A stretch of DNA of 64,000 bases from Candidatus Nitrospira nitrificans (lineage in GTDB: Bacteria > Nitrospirota > Nitrospiria > Nitrospirales > Nitrospiraceae): the NCBI RefSeq assembly GCF_001458775.1, contig NZ_CZPZ01000002.1, positions 1-64,000 of the forward strand, read 5' to 3'. The notes beneath the pieces are model-generated. The model searched no databases. It had not been told where the DNA came from and worked only from the letters and a program-made list of their open reading frames with translations. Positions within the stretch are counted from its first letter, which is position 1. Each line of letters begins with the position of its first letter. Both the position numbers and the translations under genes were made by a program. Shown piece after piece: positions 1 to 10,800 of the stretch.

Positions 1-128
1 CGGGCGACAATGTCAGTGTGACGGGGGAATTGATCAGTCCGATCGCCATGGAGCAGGGGCTCCGGTTTGCCGTGCGCGAGGGCGGCAAGACGGTCGGCTC
101 GGGCGTCGTCACGGAAATTCTGGCGTAG
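1..128 (+). CDS. tuf: Elongation factor Tu, copy 1 (3' end only)
   Basis: Last 41 codons and stop of an EF-Tu gene cut by the left edge; the window opens at the second base of a codon. EF-Tu delivers aminoacyl-tRNA to the ribosome as a GTP complex. Bases 1-127 are identical to 16301-16427 in the complete tuf copy. The first difference is the last base of the stop codon (TAG here, TAA there). The visible residues include the domain III end [17 protein letters not shown]. It is followed by rpmG, tRNA-Trp, secE and nusG, the usual companions of a tuf gene in this cluster. The 5' part cannot be judged from this window. Confidence 0.97.
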   Translation, partial: GDNVSVTGELISPIAMEQGLRFAVREGGKTVGSGVVTEILA

Positions 129-221
129 TTGAAATCGGCTGGAGGACGGTCGTCAGGCTGACATTGATGTTGCGGTGATTGTCGGCATGCGGTCTTGTCG
201 GCTTGTATCGAGGAGAAAGAG

Positions 222-371
222 ATGCGCGAAATTATCGACATGGCTTGTACTCTCTGTAAACAGCGGAATTACTCGACCATGAAAAACAAGAAGAACGATC
301 CCGACCGGTTGGAGCGAAACAAGTTTTGTAAGTTTTGCCGGAAGCACGTGCCTCATAAAGAGGTGAAATAA
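222..371 (+). CDS. rpmG: 50S ribosomal protein L33
   Basis: 49-residue protein of the large ribosomal subunit, near the E site. It starts [17 protein letters not shown] and ends [13 protein letters not shown]. Two CxxC pairs (CTLC and CKFC) make it the zinc-binding C+ form. The ATG at 222 follows an AGGAG at 211-215. Its position between tuf and tRNA-Trp/secE matches the usual bacterial order. Length is normal for L33. The frame is short, but motif content, ribosome binding site and context make the call firm. Confidence 0.95.
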   Translation: MREIIDMACTLCKQRNYSTMKNKKNDPDRLERNKFCKFCRKHVPHKEVK

Positions 372-448
372 GGCGAGACGCGAGGGATGGATCGTTCGGG
401 GTGGGGAGCCTCACCGATTGGCTGGTGCCTCACGCCTTACGTTCGAGC

Positions 449-523
449 AGGGGCATGGTGTCAACGGCAGCACATCGGTCTCCAAAACCGAGAGTCTAGG
501 TTCAAATCCTAGTGCCCCTGCCA
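449..523 (+). tRNA. trnW: tRNA-Trp (anticodon CCA)
   Basis: A 7-bp acceptor stem (AGGGGCA at 449-455 with TGCCCCT at 513-519), an anticodon stem TCGGT/ACCGA with loop CTCCAAA containing anticodon CCA, and a T arm CTAGG-TTCAAAT-CCTAG. The discriminator G at 520 is followed by an encoded CCA (521-523). It sits between rpmG and secE, a common place for tRNA-Trp in bacteria. It is probably processed from the tuf-nusG transcript. Confidence 0.96.
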
Positions 524-692
524 AGCCTCGCCGGCGTGATCTGAATGGCTATCGGAATTGGGCTTGATGCGGAATTCTGTAAGTGCTTCGCGGGCATGCA
601 AGTGGATTGCTACCGGCGGATGGGCGTCTCTAGGAGACTTGGTGAGCATGGCGCTGGTAGCGGGCTGGCGTGATTAGGCAACGGAGTCACCG

Positions 693-887
693 ATGTTTAA
701 GCGTATGACAGAATCGATTCGGTTGTTTGTGACGGACGTGCGGGCGGAGCTGAAAAAGGTTTCATTTCCAAGTCGCCCGGAAACCATCGGATCAACGACG
801 GTGGTGATCGTGTTCTGTATCCTCATGTCTCTGTACCTGTCCGTCATTGACTCATTCCTTTCGTGGTTGGTCGCGAAGTTTATCTAG
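693..887 (+). CDS. secE: Preprotein translocase subunit SecE
   Basis: 64-residue single-span SecE, the clamp of the SecYEG channel in the inner membrane. An amphipathic N-terminal part carries the typical motif VRAELKKVSFPSRPET at about residues 16-31. One hydrophobic segment (about 36-60, VVIVFCILMSLYLSVI) follows. This short single-span form is usual outside Enterobacteria. It lies directly upstream of nusG; secY is located separately at 25968. The start ATG at 693 has a weak ACGGAG upstream. Confidence 0.95.
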   Translation: MFKRMTESIRLFVTDVRAELKKVSFPSRPETIGSTTVVIVFCILMSLYLSVIDSFLSWLVAKFI

Positions 888-949
888 GTCGGCAAGCAGA
901 GGAATTAGGGAAAGTCGGCGGTAATTCATCGAAGGCCTGAGGGTGGTGC

Positions 950-1486
950 ATGACAAAGAACTGGTACGTCATTCATACGTACGCGGGTTTTGAGGGGCGC
1001 GTGAAGACCAGCCTCATGGAGCGCGCAAATCAGATGGGGCTTGTTGAGAAGCTGGGGCAGGTGCTCGTTCCGACAGAGGATGTCATTGAAATTAAGGATG
1101 GAAAGCGACGGACTTCTCGACGAAAGTTCTATCCGGGCTACGTCCTCGTGGAGTTGGAGTCTCCGTTGGGAGATGAGACCGTGCAGATGATCAAGGAGAC
1201 GCCAAAAGTTACAGGATTTGTCGGGGGAGGGTCGGTGCCGACCCCTCTGACCAATGATGAAGTAGAGTCCTTGCTCAAGCAGGTTGATGCGGGTCAAGCC
1301 GAGCCTCGGGAGCAGGTCAAGTTCATTAAGAGCGATAACGTTCGCATCATTGATGGACCCTTCCTTGGGTTTAACGGCGTGGTTGAAGAGGTCGATCAGG
1401 ACCATAGTCGGGTGAAGGTGATGGTGAGTATTTTCGGCCGGTCGACCCCGGTTGAATTGGGATTTTTGCAGGTCGAACGGATTTAA
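950..1486 (+). CDS. nusG: Transcription termination/antitermination protein NusG
   Basis: 178-residue NusG, which binds RNA polymerase and couples it to ribosomes or Rho. The N-terminal NGN domain (about 1-110) opens with KNWYVIHTYAGFEGRVK. The C-terminal KOW domain (about 125-178) contains VRIIDGPFLGFNGVVEEV and ends FGRSTPVELGFLQVERI. Length and domain order are canonical, without the insert seen in some lineages. It follows secE and precedes rplK in the standard arrangement. Confidence 0.97.
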   Translation: MTKNWYVIHTYAGFEGRVKTSLMERANQMGLVEKLGQVLVPTEDVIEIKDGKRRTSRRKFYPGYVLVELESPLGDETVQMIKETPKVTGFVGGGSVPTPLTNDEVESLLKQVDAGQAEPREQVKFIKSDNVRIIDGPFLGFNGVVEEVDQDHSRVKVMVSIFGRSTPVELGFLQVERI

Positions 1487-1564
1487 GCCGATCGGTCGAC
1501 GCCGCTCTTCAGTCGCGTGAGGGCTGAACGTTGATGGTCGATCGCGTAGGAGAAAGAGAGCGAA

Positions 1565-1990
1565 ATGGCGAAAGAAATTTCGGCACAGATCAAGTTGCAA
1601 ATTCCGGCCGGCAAGGCCAATCCGGCTCCTCCTGTCGGCCCCTCGTTGGGGCAACATGGAGTCAATATTATGGAGTTTTGTAAGCAGTTCAATGCCAAGA
1701 CCCAGAAGGAGGGGGACAGCATTATCCCCGTCATCATTACGGTCTACAAGGATCGTACCTTCAGCTTTATCATGAAGACTCCCCCGGCTTCGGACCTCCT
1801 CAAGAAAGCCGCCGGGATCATCAAGGGATCCGGTGTGCCGCAGAAGGATAAGGTGGGAAAAATCACCAGGCAACAGTTGAACGAAATCGCTCGGAAGAAG
1901 ATGGCCGATCTGAATGCGGCCGATGTGGAAGGGGCGACGAAAATCATCGAAGGGACCGCCCGTAGCATGGGTGTCGTTATCCAAGGCTAA
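1565..1990 (+). CDS. rplK: 50S ribosomal protein L11
   Basis: 141-residue L11, part of the GTPase-associated centre on 23S rRNA and the site of thiostrepton action. The N-terminal domain has the signature [20 protein letters not shown]. The C-terminal rRNA-binding domain ends with [12 protein letters not shown]. The ATG at 1565 is preceded by AGGAGAAAGAG. It is first of the rplK-rplA-rplJ-rplL series. Confidence 0.97.
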   Translation: MAKEISAQIKLQIPAGKANPAPPVGPSLGQHGVNIMEFCKQFNAKTQKEGDSIIPVIITVYKDRTFSFIMKTPPASDLLKKAAGIIKGSGVPQKDKVGKITRQQLNEIARKKMADLNAADVEGATKIIEGTARSMGVVIQG

Positions 1991-2016
1991 TATCGAGATC
2001 GAAGGAGTGTCTGGTC

Positions 2017-2709
2017 ATGGGAAAGAAAATGAATGCGGCGATCAAGAATGTCGAGCCGCGCGTCTATGGATTGCGGGAAGCCGTTGAAACCGTGAAGCGA
2101 TCGTCCTATACGAAGTTTGATGAATCGGTCGACCTTGCGCTCCGGTTGGGGATCGATCCGAAGCGCTCGGATCAGCTGGTCCGAGGGACGGCGTCGCTTC
2201 CGCACGGCACAGGGAAAAAGGTTCGTGTCTTGGTGTTTGCCAAAGGTGAAAAGGAGCAGGAGGCGCGGCAGGCGGGAGCCGACTATGTCGGGGCCGACGA
2301 CTTGATGGAGAAAATCAAGGGCGGATGGATGGATTTCGATTGCGCCATTTCCACGCCGGACCTTATGGCCTCCGTCGGAAAGCTCGGGAAGGTGCTCGGC
2401 CCTCGGGGGTTGATGCCGAATCCTAAGACCGGCACCGTGACGTTCGAAGTCGGGAAAGCGGTCGCCGACATTCGAAAAGGGCGTGTGGAGTTCAAGGTTG
2501 AGAAAGCCGGTATCGTGCATGTGCCGGTCGGAAAAGTGTCCTTCGACCCCACGAAGCTGTACGACAATGCCTCGGCCATCATTGAATCCGTCATCAAGGC
2601 GAAGCCCGCCTCATGCAAGGGGCGGTATCTCAAGAGCGCCACGATTGCGAGCACGATGGGTCCCGGTGTGAAGTTGGACACCGTTGCGCTGACCAAGCAA
2701 TGGAGCTAA
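2017..2709 (+). CDS. rplA: 50S ribosomal protein L1
   Basis: 230-residue L1, the mobile stalk protein at the E site. In many bacteria it also represses its own mRNA. The family motif [16 protein letters not shown] sits at about residues 128-143. The start ATG at 2017 follows GAAGGAG at 2001-2007. It lies 26 bp after rplK. Length is standard. Confidence 0.97.
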   Translation: MGKKMNAAIKNVEPRVYGLREAVETVKRSSYTKFDESVDLALRLGIDPKRSDQLVRGTASLPHGTGKKVRVLVFAKGEKEQEARQAGADYVGADDLMEKIKGGWMDFDCAISTPDLMASVGKLGKVLGPRGLMPNPKTGTVTFEVGKAVADIRKGRVEFKVEKAGIVHVPVGKVSFDPTKLYDNASAIIESVIKAKPASCKGRYLKSATIASTMGPGVKLDTVALTKQWS

Positions 2710-2717
2710 GGACCGTT

Positions 2718-2762
2718 CAACGTCAATCGTGAATCGTCAAAACGGTTAACGAATAACGACGA
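2718..2762 (+). repeat. AACG/CGTGAATCG word-rich spacer before rplJ
   Basis: Contains CGTCAATCGTGAATCGTC and AACGGTTAACGAATAACGA, sharing a 9-base and a 13-base exact word with the spacer before rpsD (30012-30082). It fills nearly all of the rplA-rplJ gap, where E. coli has the L10 autoregulatory leader. No stable L10-binding structure could be recognised by eye. Confidence 0.4.
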
Positions 2763-2773
2763 AAGAGGGAGTG

Positions 2774-3709
2774 ATGAAAAAGGAAGAGAAGGTTACGGCA
2801 GTGGCGGAGTTGACCGAAAAATTCGGTCGCGCCCGGCTGGCTATCCTGACGGAATGCGTCGGACTTCCGGTCAACGAGGTCACCGAGTTGCGCAAGCAGC
2901 TCCGCGGGGCAAAGGCCGAATATCGAATCGTGAAGAATACGCTCGCGGCGCGTGCCGCCGAGGGGACGGTCTTGGCCGGGCTCGCGGTTCATCTCAAGGG
3001 ACCGACCGGGGTTGTTATCGGGTACGACGATCCGGTATTGCCGACCAAGGTGTTGAAGGATTTCATCGGTGCTGAAAAGCGCGACCAGAAGATTCGCATG
3101 ACGGTCGGGGTGCTGGAAGGCAAGATTCTCGAGCCGGCTGAACTGGCCGCCGTCGCGAAACTGCCGAAGAAAGAAGTGCTTATTGCGATGTTGCTTTCGG
3201 CCATGCAGGGGCCGATTCGTGGGGTTGTCTATACGTTGAGCGCGGTCTTGTCGAAGTTTGTGCGAGTCATTGCAGCCATTCAGGATAAACGGAAAGGAGA
3301 AGGGGACATGCCAGCTACAGAGGGAAAGTTGTCGCAAGAGGAATTGATCAAGGCAATCGAGGGTATGAGTGTGCTCGACTTGGCCGAACTGGTGAAAGGG
3401 CTGGAGACGCGGTTTGGAGTGACGGCGGCGGCTCCGGTTGCCATGGCGGCTGCGCCGGCTGCAGGCGGCGGGGCGGCGGCTCCTGCCGAAGAGAAGACGG
3501 CATTCGACGTCATTCTCGCGTCGGCACCGGCTGATAAGAAAATCCAAGTCATCAAGGTGGTTCGGGAGCTGACAAGTCTCGGTCTGAAGGAAGCGAAGGA
3601 CCTTGTCGAGGGCGCGCCGAAGCCGGTCAAGACCGGGGTGGCCAAGGATGAAGCCGATACGATGAAGAAGAAGCTCGAAGAAAGCGGTGCGAAGGTCGAA
3701 ATCAAGTAA
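2774..3709 (+). CDS. rplJ: 50S ribosomal protein L10, in frame with and reading into L7/L12
   Basis: The frame starts as an ordinary L10 ([17 protein letters not shown]; about 178 residues, ending [12 protein letters not shown]). L10 is the base of the L12 stalk. Instead of a stop codon, the frame continues directly into the L7/L12 start ([13 protein letters not shown]) and runs 311 codons to the TAA at 3707-3709. Normally the two genes are separate. The sequence AAAGGAGAAGGGGAC just before the internal ATG is a good Shine-Dalgarno, so L7/L12 can also be made alone. A GTG at 2771 is an alternative start. Whether the full L10-L12 polypeptide exists in the cell is not known. Alternatively the stop codon was lost by sequencing or assembly error. 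Confidence 0.8.
   Translation: MKKEEKVTAVAELTEKFGRARLAILTECVGLPVNEVTELRKQLRGAKAEYRIVKNTLAARAAEGTVLAGLAVHLKGPTGVVIGYDDPVLPTKVLKDFIGAEKRDQKIRMTVGVLEGKILEPAELAAVAKLPKKEVLIAMLLSAMQGPIRGVVYTLSAVLSKFVRVIAAIQDKRKGEGDMPATEGKLSQEELIKAIEGMSVLDLAELVKGLETRFGVTAAAPVAMAAAPAAGGGAAAPAEEKTAFDVILASAPADKKIQVIKVVRELTSLGLKEAKDLVEGAPKPVKTGVAKDEADTMKKKLEESGAKVEIK
3308..3709 (+). CDS. rplL: 50S ribosomal protein L7/L12
   Basis: 133-residue stalk protein that recruits and activates translational GTPases. The N-terminal dimerisation domain (about 1-35) is followed by an Ala/Gly-rich hinge (about 38-60, [20 protein letters not shown]). The C-terminal domain has the conserved helix [20 protein letters not shown]. The start ATG at 3308 has AAAGGAG 8 bases upstream. 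It lies in the same frame as rplJ with no stop between, so it is both an internal start and the C-terminal part of a longer frame. L7/L12 is present in several copies per ribosome, so independent initiation here is expected to dominate. Confidence 0.95.
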   Translation: MPATEGKLSQEELIKAIEGMSVLDLAELVKGLETRFGVTAAAPVAMAAAPAAGGGAAAPAEEKTAFDVILASAPADKKIQVIKVVRELTSLGLKEAKDLVEGAPKPVKTGVAKDEADTMKKKLEESGAKVEIK

Positions 3710-3723
3710 AAAAGATGTCATCG

Positions 3724-3790
3724 GTCACTGGTCATTGGTTGATCGTTCGAAGCCCGGCTGGGTTTCCAGTTGACTAATGACCCATGACCA
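3724..3790 (+). promoter_or_regulatory. Large imperfect stem-loop between rplL and rpoB
   Basis: In the rplL-rpoB gap, 3724-3743 (GGTCACTGGTCATTGGTTGA) is the imperfect reverse complement of 3772-3790 (TGACTAATGACCCATGACC), with a loop of about 28 bases. In Escherichia coli the same gap holds an attenuator and an RNase III processing site. A similar role here is inferred from position only. There is no T-run, so it is not a simple terminator. Confidence 0.45.
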
Positions 3791-3831
3791 TTGACCACCG
3801 TTCACCGCCAAACCAGCGTGGAGGAGTAGGA

Positions 3832-6800
3832 ATGTCCGAAACGACTCTGCAAGAGTTCGTCGAGCGGAAAGATTTTTCTCGCATTCGAACCAACATCGAT
3901 ATCCCGGATCTGATCGAAATCCAGAAACGCTCCTACGAAGAGTTTTTGCAATTTGAAGTCGAATCGGAGCGTCGGAAGGATCATGGGTTGCAAGCGGCGT
4001 TGGCCAGTGTGTTTCCGATCCCGGATTATAACAACACGGCCGTGCTCGAATTTTCGAGTTACACCCTAGGGACGCCCAAATACGACGAGCGAGAATGTCT
4101 TGAGCAGGGTATGACCTTCGCGGTTCCGTTGAAGCTGCGTGTCCGCCTGGTCGTCCTCGATAAGGAGGATAAGGGACCTCGAAAGAAAGTGCTCGATGTG
4201 CGCGAGCAGGAGGTCTATGTCGGCGAACTGCCGCTCATGACCGAGCGAGGGACCTTTATCGTCAACGGGACCGAGCGAGTCGTCGTCAGTCAGCTTCACC
4301 GGTCGCCGGGTGCGTCGTTTACGCACGATAAGGGTCGAACCCATGCGAGCGGCAAGGTCTTGTATTCGGCCAGAATCATTCCCTATCGGGGCTCATGGCT
4401 CGATTTTGAGTTCGATGCCAGGGATATCCTCTATGTGCGGATCGATCGTCGTCGGAAAATGCCGGCCACCATCCTGTTGAAAGCCTTCGGTTTCTCAAGC
4501 GACGATTTGCTGAAGATGTATTACCCCGTCGAAGAAATTCGCGTGTCGAAGGGGAAGATGTTCCGTAAGCTGGATCCGGAAATCCACCATGGACTTCGCT
4601 GTTCCGCCGAGGTGCTGGATAAGGGCGGTAAGGAACCGCTGGTGCGAGAGGGGGCCAGGCTGACGAAGGGGTTGATCGCCAAGTTGAAGGCTTCAGGGGT
4701 GAAGGAAATTCCCCTGCTGCCCGCCGAGTTGGTGGGGCGTGCCACCCTTACGGAATTGGTCGACTCGAAGAAAAACGTGTTGGCGGAGAAAAATCAGCGC
4801 TTGACCGCCGAGATTGTGGAGCAGATCGCTGAAAGCGATGTCGAAGAATTCAAGGTCATTTATCTCGATATGGCGACCGCCACGCCGGTCATTCTCGACA
4901 CGTTGGGGATGGAGAAGATCACGTCGAAAGAAGAAGCGATGGTCGAAATCTATCGCCGCCTTCGTCCCGGTGAGACACCCTCGGTCGATACGGCGAGAGC
5001 TTTATTCGACAATCTCTTTCTGAATTCCAAGCGTTACGATTTGTCTCCCGTCGGCCGGCTCAAGCTGAACAAGAAACTTGGTTTGGACTTGCCGCTTGAG
5101 CAGCGCACCCTGACGGCTCAGGATATCGTGGAAGTCATCCGCTATCTCGTCAATCTGAAGATCGGCAAAGGGGAAATCGACGATATCGATCACTTGGGTA
5201 ATCGCCGTGTGCGATCCGTGGGCGAACTCTTGGAAAATCAGTTCCGGCTGGGCCTGGTGCGGATGGAGCGAAGCATCAAGGAACGCATGAATCTTCTCGA
5301 TATGGAAACGGTGCTCCCGCATGACTTGATCAATGCCAAACCGGTTGTCGCGGCCGTGAAGGAATTTTTCAGCAGCAGTCAGTTGTCTCAATTCATGGAC
5401 CAAACGAACCCACTAGCTGAAATCACGCATAAACGCCGTCTGTCCGCTCTTGGTCCGGGCGGGCTTACGAGAGAGCGGGCCGGGTTCGAAGTTCGAGACG
5501 TGCATCCGTCCCACTACAGTCGCATTTGCCCGATCGAGACGCCGGAAGGACCCAATATCGGATTGATTACATCGCTGGCGACCTATGCGCGGATCAACCA
5601 ATTCGGATTCATCGAGGCGCCGTATCGAAAGGTCGTCAAGGGGCGGGTGACCGATGAAATCGAGTTTCTCTCGGCGATCGAGGGCGACAAATACATCATT
5701 GCCCAAGCCAACTCGAAATTGGATGGGTCCGCCAAGCTGGTATCGGAAACCGTCTCGTGCCGGCATGGCGGCGACTTCGTGCTGGCCGCTCCGGATAAGA
5801 TCGACTACATGGACGTGTCGCCGAAGCAAGTGGTCAGCGTCGCGACCGCGCTTGTGCCGTTCCTGGAACATGACGACGCCAATCGCGCGCTGATGGGCTC
5901 CAACATGCAGCGCCAGGCGGTTCCGCTGGTCACGTCCGAGGCTCCTCTGGTCGGGACGGGAATGGAAGCGGTGGTCGCGCGAGATTCCGGGTATGTCATC
6001 CAGGCTCGTCGAGCCGGGGTTGTGGAAAGCGTTGATGCCACCCGCATCGTGGTGCGGGCCGATTCGAAGGACGGCAAGAAGGGCAAGGATTCCGGGCTGG
6101 ACGTCTATGATCTGATCAAATTTCAGCGATCGAATCAAAACACCTGCATTACCCAGACCCCCGTGGTTCGCATCGGTCAGCCGGTCGAGAAAGGACAGGT
6201 CCTTGGAGACGGGCCAGCGATCGATCATGGAGAGCTCGCGCTGGGCAAAAACATCCTGGTCGCGTTCATGCCGTGGGGCGGGTACAACTTCGAGGACGCC
6301 ATATTGCTCAGTGAGAAATTGGTCCGCGAGGACGCCTTTACCTCGATCCACATCGAAGAGTTCGAGGTGGAAGCTCGGGATACCAAGCTGGGAAAAGAAG
6401 ATGTCACGCGAGACATTCCCAATGTCGGAGAAGAGGCGCTGAGAAATTTGGACGAGAGCGGGATCATCCGTATCGGCGCCGAGGTCAAGCCAGGCGATAT
6501 TTTGGTGGGAAAGGTGACGCCCAAAGGCGAAACCCAGCTGACCCCTGAAGAAAAACTGCTCCGCGCGATCTTCGGTGAGAAGGCCGGCGATGTGAAAGAT
6601 ACGTCGTTGACCGTGCCTCCGGGCGTGGAAGGTATCGTCGTCGATGTCAAGATCTTCTCGCGTAAAGGACTGGACAAGGACGAACGGTCGAAGAGCATCG
6701 AGACCGACGATCAGATGAAGTTGCAGCGTGATCACCACGAAGAGCTGCGGATCATCGAGGAAGAAAAGACCAAGAAGATTCGCAAGCTACTGCTCGGCAA

Positions 6801-7788
6801 GGTGGTCGGCCGCGATCTGATGGATCCCGAGAGCGGTGACGTCATCTTGAAGAAAAAGGGCAAGCTGACGGCGGAGATTCTCAAGCGATTGCCGGACGAT
6901 ACGGTGCGCCATATCATCCTGAGCGATCCCGATGAGCAAAAAGAACTGGAAGATGTCGAGCGGCGGGCGAAAGAGCAGATTGAAATCCTCCAGACGCTGT
7001 ACGATGAAAAGGTGGGGCGCTTAAAACGAGGTGATGAACTGCCGCCCGGTGTCATCAAGCTCGTCAAAGTCTACATCGCGATGAAGCGCAAGATCCAAGT
7101 CGGAGACAAAATGGCCGGCCGACACGGTAATAAGGGTGTCGTGTCGCGGGTCCTTCCGGAAGAAGATATGCCGTATCTGCCTGATGGGACTCCGGTGGAA
7201 ATCGTGCTGAATCCTCTGGGCGTGCCATCCCGTATGAACGTTGGACAAATTCTCGAGACCCACCTTGGATGGGCGGCCAAGGCTTTGGGCATCCAAGTGG
7301 CCAGTCCCGTATTCGATGGCGCCTCGGAGAAGGAAATCAAGGACCTGCTGAAAAAGGCCAAACTGCCGGTGAGCGGCCAATCGCAACTCATCGACGGCAA
7401 GACGGGCGAGCCGTTCAGCAGTCCGGTCACGGTCGGCTATATGTACGTGCTGAAGCTTCACCATTTGGTAGACGACAAGATTCACGCACGGTCGATCGGT
7501 CCCTATTCGCTTGTGACTCAGCAGCCTCTCGGCGGCAAGGCGCAATTTGGTGGGCAGCGGTTGGGTGAAATGGAAGTCTGGGCGTTGCAGGCTTATGGGG
7601 CGGCATCGACGCTTCAAGAGTTCCTGACCGTCAAGTCAGACGATGTGCCGGGGCGGTCGCGCATGTATGAGGCGATCGTCAAAGGGGAGCCGTTCCTCGA
7701 GCCCGGATTGCCTGAGTCGTTCAATGTGTTGGTCAAGGAGCTGCAGAGCTTGGGACTCGATGTGGAGCTGGTCAAGACGCAAGACTAA
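3832..7788 (+). CDS. rpoB: DNA-directed RNA polymerase subunit beta
   Basis: 1318-residue beta subunit of RNA polymerase. The start ATG at 3832 ([15 protein letters not shown]) was chosen over an upstream in-frame ATG at 3784 because GGAGGAGTAGG lies just before it. The rifampicin-pocket segment [20 protein letters not shown] is intact and wild-type-like at the usual resistance positions. The conserved [20 protein letters not shown] near the C-terminus is present. Length is close to the E. coli protein. It lies 122 bp after rplL and 46 bp before rpoC. Confidence 0.98.
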   Translation: MSETTLQEFVERKDFSRIRTNIDIPDLIEIQKRSYEEFLQFEVESERRKDHGLQAALASVFPIPDYNNTAVLEFSSYTLGTPKYDERECLEQGMTFAVPLKLRVRLVVLDKEDKGPRKKVLDVREQEVYVGELPLMTERGTFIVNGTERVVVSQLHRSPGASFTHDKGRTHASGKVLYSARIIPYRGSWLDFEFDARDILYVRIDRRRKMPATILLKAFGFSSDDLLKMYYPVEEIRVSKGKMFRKLDPEIHHGLRCSAEVLDKGGKEPLVREGARLTKGLIAKLKASGVKEIPLLPAELVGRATLTELVDSKKNVLAEKNQRLTAEIVEQIAESDVEEFKVIYLDMATATPVILDTLGMEKITSKEEAMVEIYRRLRPGETPSVDTARALFDNLFLNSKRYDLSPVGRLKLNKKLGLDLPLEQRTLTAQDIVEVIRYLVNLKIGKGEIDDIDHLGNRRVRSVGELLENQFRLGLVRMERSIKERMNLLDMETVLPHDLINAKPVVAAVKEFFSSSQLSQFMDQTNPLAEITHKRRLSALGPGGLTRERAGFEVRDVHPSHYSRICPIETPEGPNIGLITSLATYARINQFGFIEAPYRKVVKGRVTDEIEFLSAIEGDKYIIAQANSKLDGSAKLVSETVSCRHGGDFVLAAPDKIDYMDVSPKQVVSVATALVPFLEHDDANRALMGSNMQRQAVPLVTSEAPLVGTGMEAVVARDSGYVIQARRAGVVESVDATRIVVRADSKDGKKGKDSGLDVYDLIKFQRSNQNTCITQTPVVRIGQPVEKGQVLGDGPAIDHGELALGKNILVAFMPWGGYNFEDAILLSEKLVREDAFTSIHIEEFEVEARDTKLGKEDVTRDIPNVGEEALRNLDESGIIRIGAEVKPGDILVGKVTPKGETQLTPEEKLLRAIFGEKAGDVKDTSLTVPPGVEGIVVDVKIFSRKGLDKDERSKSIETDDQMKLQRDHHEELRIIEEEKTKKIRKLLLGKVVGRDLMDPESGDVILKKKGKLTAEILKRLPDDTVRHIILSDPDEQKELEDVERRAKEQIEILQTLYDEKVGRLKRGDELPPGVIKLVKVYIAMKRKIQVGDKMAGRHGNKGVVSRVLPEEDMPYLPDGTPVEIVLNPLGVPSRMNVGQILETHLGWAAKALGIQVASPVFDGASEKEIKDLLKKAKLPVSGQSQLIDGKTGEPFSSPVTVGYMYVLKLHHLVDDKIHARSIGPYSLVTQQPLGGKAQFGGQRLGEMEVWALQAYGAASTLQEFLTVKSDDVPGRSRMYEAIVKGEPFLEPGLPESFNVLVKELQSLGLDVELVKTQD

Positions 7789-7834
7789 CCGCTTGTGTGC
7801 CGGCTGAAAGCCGGTATCGGAGGAGGTCACTACC

Positions 7835-10800
7835 TTGGAAGGCGTATATACATTGTTTGAAAAGCAACGGGATTCGGTGTCGTTCGATGCCATGCGGATT
7901 CGTATCGCATCGCCGGAGAAAATCCGATCCTGGTCGTACGGCGAAGTCAAAAAACCGGAAACGATCAACTATCGGTCGTTCAAGCCGGAAAAGGACGGGC
8001 TGTTTTGTGCCAAGATCTTCGGTCCTACCAAGGACTGGGAGTGCAACTGCGGGAAGTACAAGCGCATGAAGCACCGAGGAATCGTGTGCGATAAGTGCGG
8101 CGTCGAGGTGATTCAATCGAAGGTTCGACGAGAACGGATGGGGCATATCGAGCTGGCTGCGCCGGTCGCCCATATTTGGTTTCTGAAGGGTGTCCCGAGT
8201 CGGATCGGAACGTTGTTGGACATGAGCCTCAAGCAGCTCGAGAAAATTCTCTATTTTGAAAGTTATGTGTGTGTAGATCCGGGCTCAACCGACCTGGCGG
8301 AAAAGGAATTGGTGCCGGAGGATAAGCTGCGCACCCTCGTCTCCGAATTCGGTTCGAGCGGGTTCAAGGTCGGAATCGGCGCGGAGGCCATCCGTGACTT
8401 GCTCAGGAAAATCGATATCAACGCGCTGTGGGACGAACTGCAAGTCAAAGCAAAAGCGTCGACATCGGCAGCGATGAAGAAGAAGTACGCCAAGCGCTTA
8501 AAAGTGCTGGAGGCGTTTCGGAAGTCCGGGAATAAACCGGAATGGATGATTATGGATGTCATTCCGGTCCTTCCGCCTGAATTGCGTCCTCTCGTTCCGC
8601 TTGATGGAGGCCGATTTGCCACATCCGATCTGAACGACCTTTACCGTCGTGTGATCAATCGAAATAATCGGTTGAAACGATTGATGGAGCTGAAGGCGCC
8701 CGGTGTCATCATCAGGAACGAGATGCGGATGCTGCAAGAGGCGGTGGATGCGCTGTTCGACAACGGTCGACGAGGACGCGCGATTCGTGGTCCAAACAAG
8801 CGCCCGCTGAAATCCTTGAGCGACATGCTGAAGGGAAAACAAGGGCGGTTCCGTCAGAATCTCCTCGGTAAGCGCGTCGATTATTCCGGACGTACCGTGA
8901 TCGTCGTCGGTCCGGAGTTGCGCCTCCATCAGTGCGGGCTGCCGAAGAAAATGGCGCTGGAATTGTTCAAGCCGTTCATCTTCCATAAGCTGGAAGCCAG
9001 AGGCGCGGCGACTACCATCAAGAGCGCGAAGCGGTTGGTCGAGAAGGAACGGCCGGAGGTGTGGGATGTTCTCGATGAGGTCATCCGAGAGCATCCGGTC
9101 TTGCTGAATCGCGCCCCCACGCTCCATCGATTGGGCATTCAGGCATTCGATCCCGTGTTGGTCGAGGGCAAGGCGATCAGGTTGCATCCGCTCGTCTGCG
9201 CGGCCTTCAACGCGGACTTCGATGGGGATCAGATGGCGGTGCACGTTCCGCTGTCCGTTGAAGCGCAGGTTGAAGCGCGAGTCCTCATGATGTCCATCAA
9301 TAACATTCTCTCCCCGGCCAACGGTAAGCCGATTGCGGTGCCGTCGCAGGACATGGTGCTGGGCTGTTACTGGCTGACGAAAGAGCGACTGGGCGCAAAG
9401 GGTGAGGGGAAGGTGTTCGGGTCCTCCGAGGAAGTTCGGATTGCTTTTGATGCGAGAGAGGTCGAAGAGCATGCGCGTATCAAGGTGCGGCTCGAGGGTT
9501 CGCTGGTGCAGACCACTGTCGGCCGTGTCTTGCTGTCGGAAATCCTCCCGCAAGGTTTGCCGTTCGCGAATGCGAACAAGCTCATGACCAAAAAGGAGAT
9601 GACGAAACTCATCGATGCCGTGTATCGGCAGACCGGTCATAGAGATACGGTCGAGTTTCTGGATAAGATCAAGGACCTCGGTTTTGCCAATGCGACGCGA
9701 GCCGGCTTGTCGATCTGCGTCGATAACATGCATATCCCGAGTAAGAAAGAAGACTTTATCGGGAAAGCGCAGCGCGAGGTGAACGAGATCGAGAAGCAGT
9801 ATTCCGAGGGATTGATCACAAACGGTGAACGATACAACAAGGTGATCGACATTTGGGCGCACGTCACCGAGCAGGTGGCCAACGAGATGATGAAGGAGCT
9901 TGGCGCAGGCGGCGATCCGGCGAAAGCCGAATCGTTCAACCCGATCTTCATGATGGCCGACTCCGGCGCGCGTGGCAGCTCACAGCAGATTCGGCAGTTG
10001 GGTGGTATGCGTGGATTGATGGCCAAGCCGTCCGGCGAAATCATTGAGACACCGATCACCGCGAACTTCCGTGAAGGGCTGACGGTGTTGCAGTACTTCA
10101 TCTCCACTCACGGAGCTCGTAAAGGTCTTGCCGACACGGCGTTGAAGACCGCCAATTCAGGCTATCTCACTCGTCGCTTGGTCGATATCGCCCAAGACGT
10201 CATTATTAATGAGATCGATTGCGGCACGCGCGACGGCATTATCGTCAGCGCGTTGGTCGAAGGCGGCGAAATCATCCAGCCGTTGGAGGAGCGCGTTCTC
10301 GGTCGTTTGGCGGCAGAGGATATTCGCGATCCCGTCACCGGGGAAATCATTGTCTCTTGGAACGAAGAAATCCATGAAGAGTTGACGAAGTCGATCGTTG
10401 AGGCCGGGGTCGACCGGGTGAAGATTCGGTCCGTGCTGACCTGTCAGTCTCCGCGTGGCGTTTGTCGCGCCTGTTACGGTCGAGACCTGGCGCGAGGGCG
10501 TCTGGTGGAAAAAGGCGAGCCGGTCGGTGTCATCGCGGCGCAATCAATCGGCGAGCCTGGCACGCAGCTGACGATGCGGACCTTTCACATCGGCGGTACG
10601 GCCAGCAAGGTCGTCGAGCAGACGGTGCTTGAGGCGAAACATGCCGGCCGAATCAAGTTCATGAGTTTCGACGCCAAAAAGAACGCCGATATTCACAATG
10701 GTGGTATTGCGGTACGCAATAAAGACGGGGAATGGGTCGTGATGAATCGCAACACGAAGATTGCGATCATCGACGACAGCGGACGAGAGCGTGAGAAATA

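Noticed and set aside
1-127. The 127-base repeat as a mobile element end
   Set aside because: It is the 3' end of tuf and is explained by gene duplication; no transposase or terminal inverted repeats are near.
926-1984. A 352-codon open frame on the - strand across nusG and rplK
   Set aside because: Opposes two certain genes; composition typical of an antisense shadow.
5413-6738. A 441-codon open frame on the - strand inside rpoB
   Set aside because: Pure shadow of rpoB; no ribosome site and no recognisable protein features.
7800-7815. CCGGCT-GAA-AGCCGG hairpin between rpoB and rpoC as a terminator
   Set aside because: Short stem with no T run, directly before the rpoC ribosome site; likely neutral.
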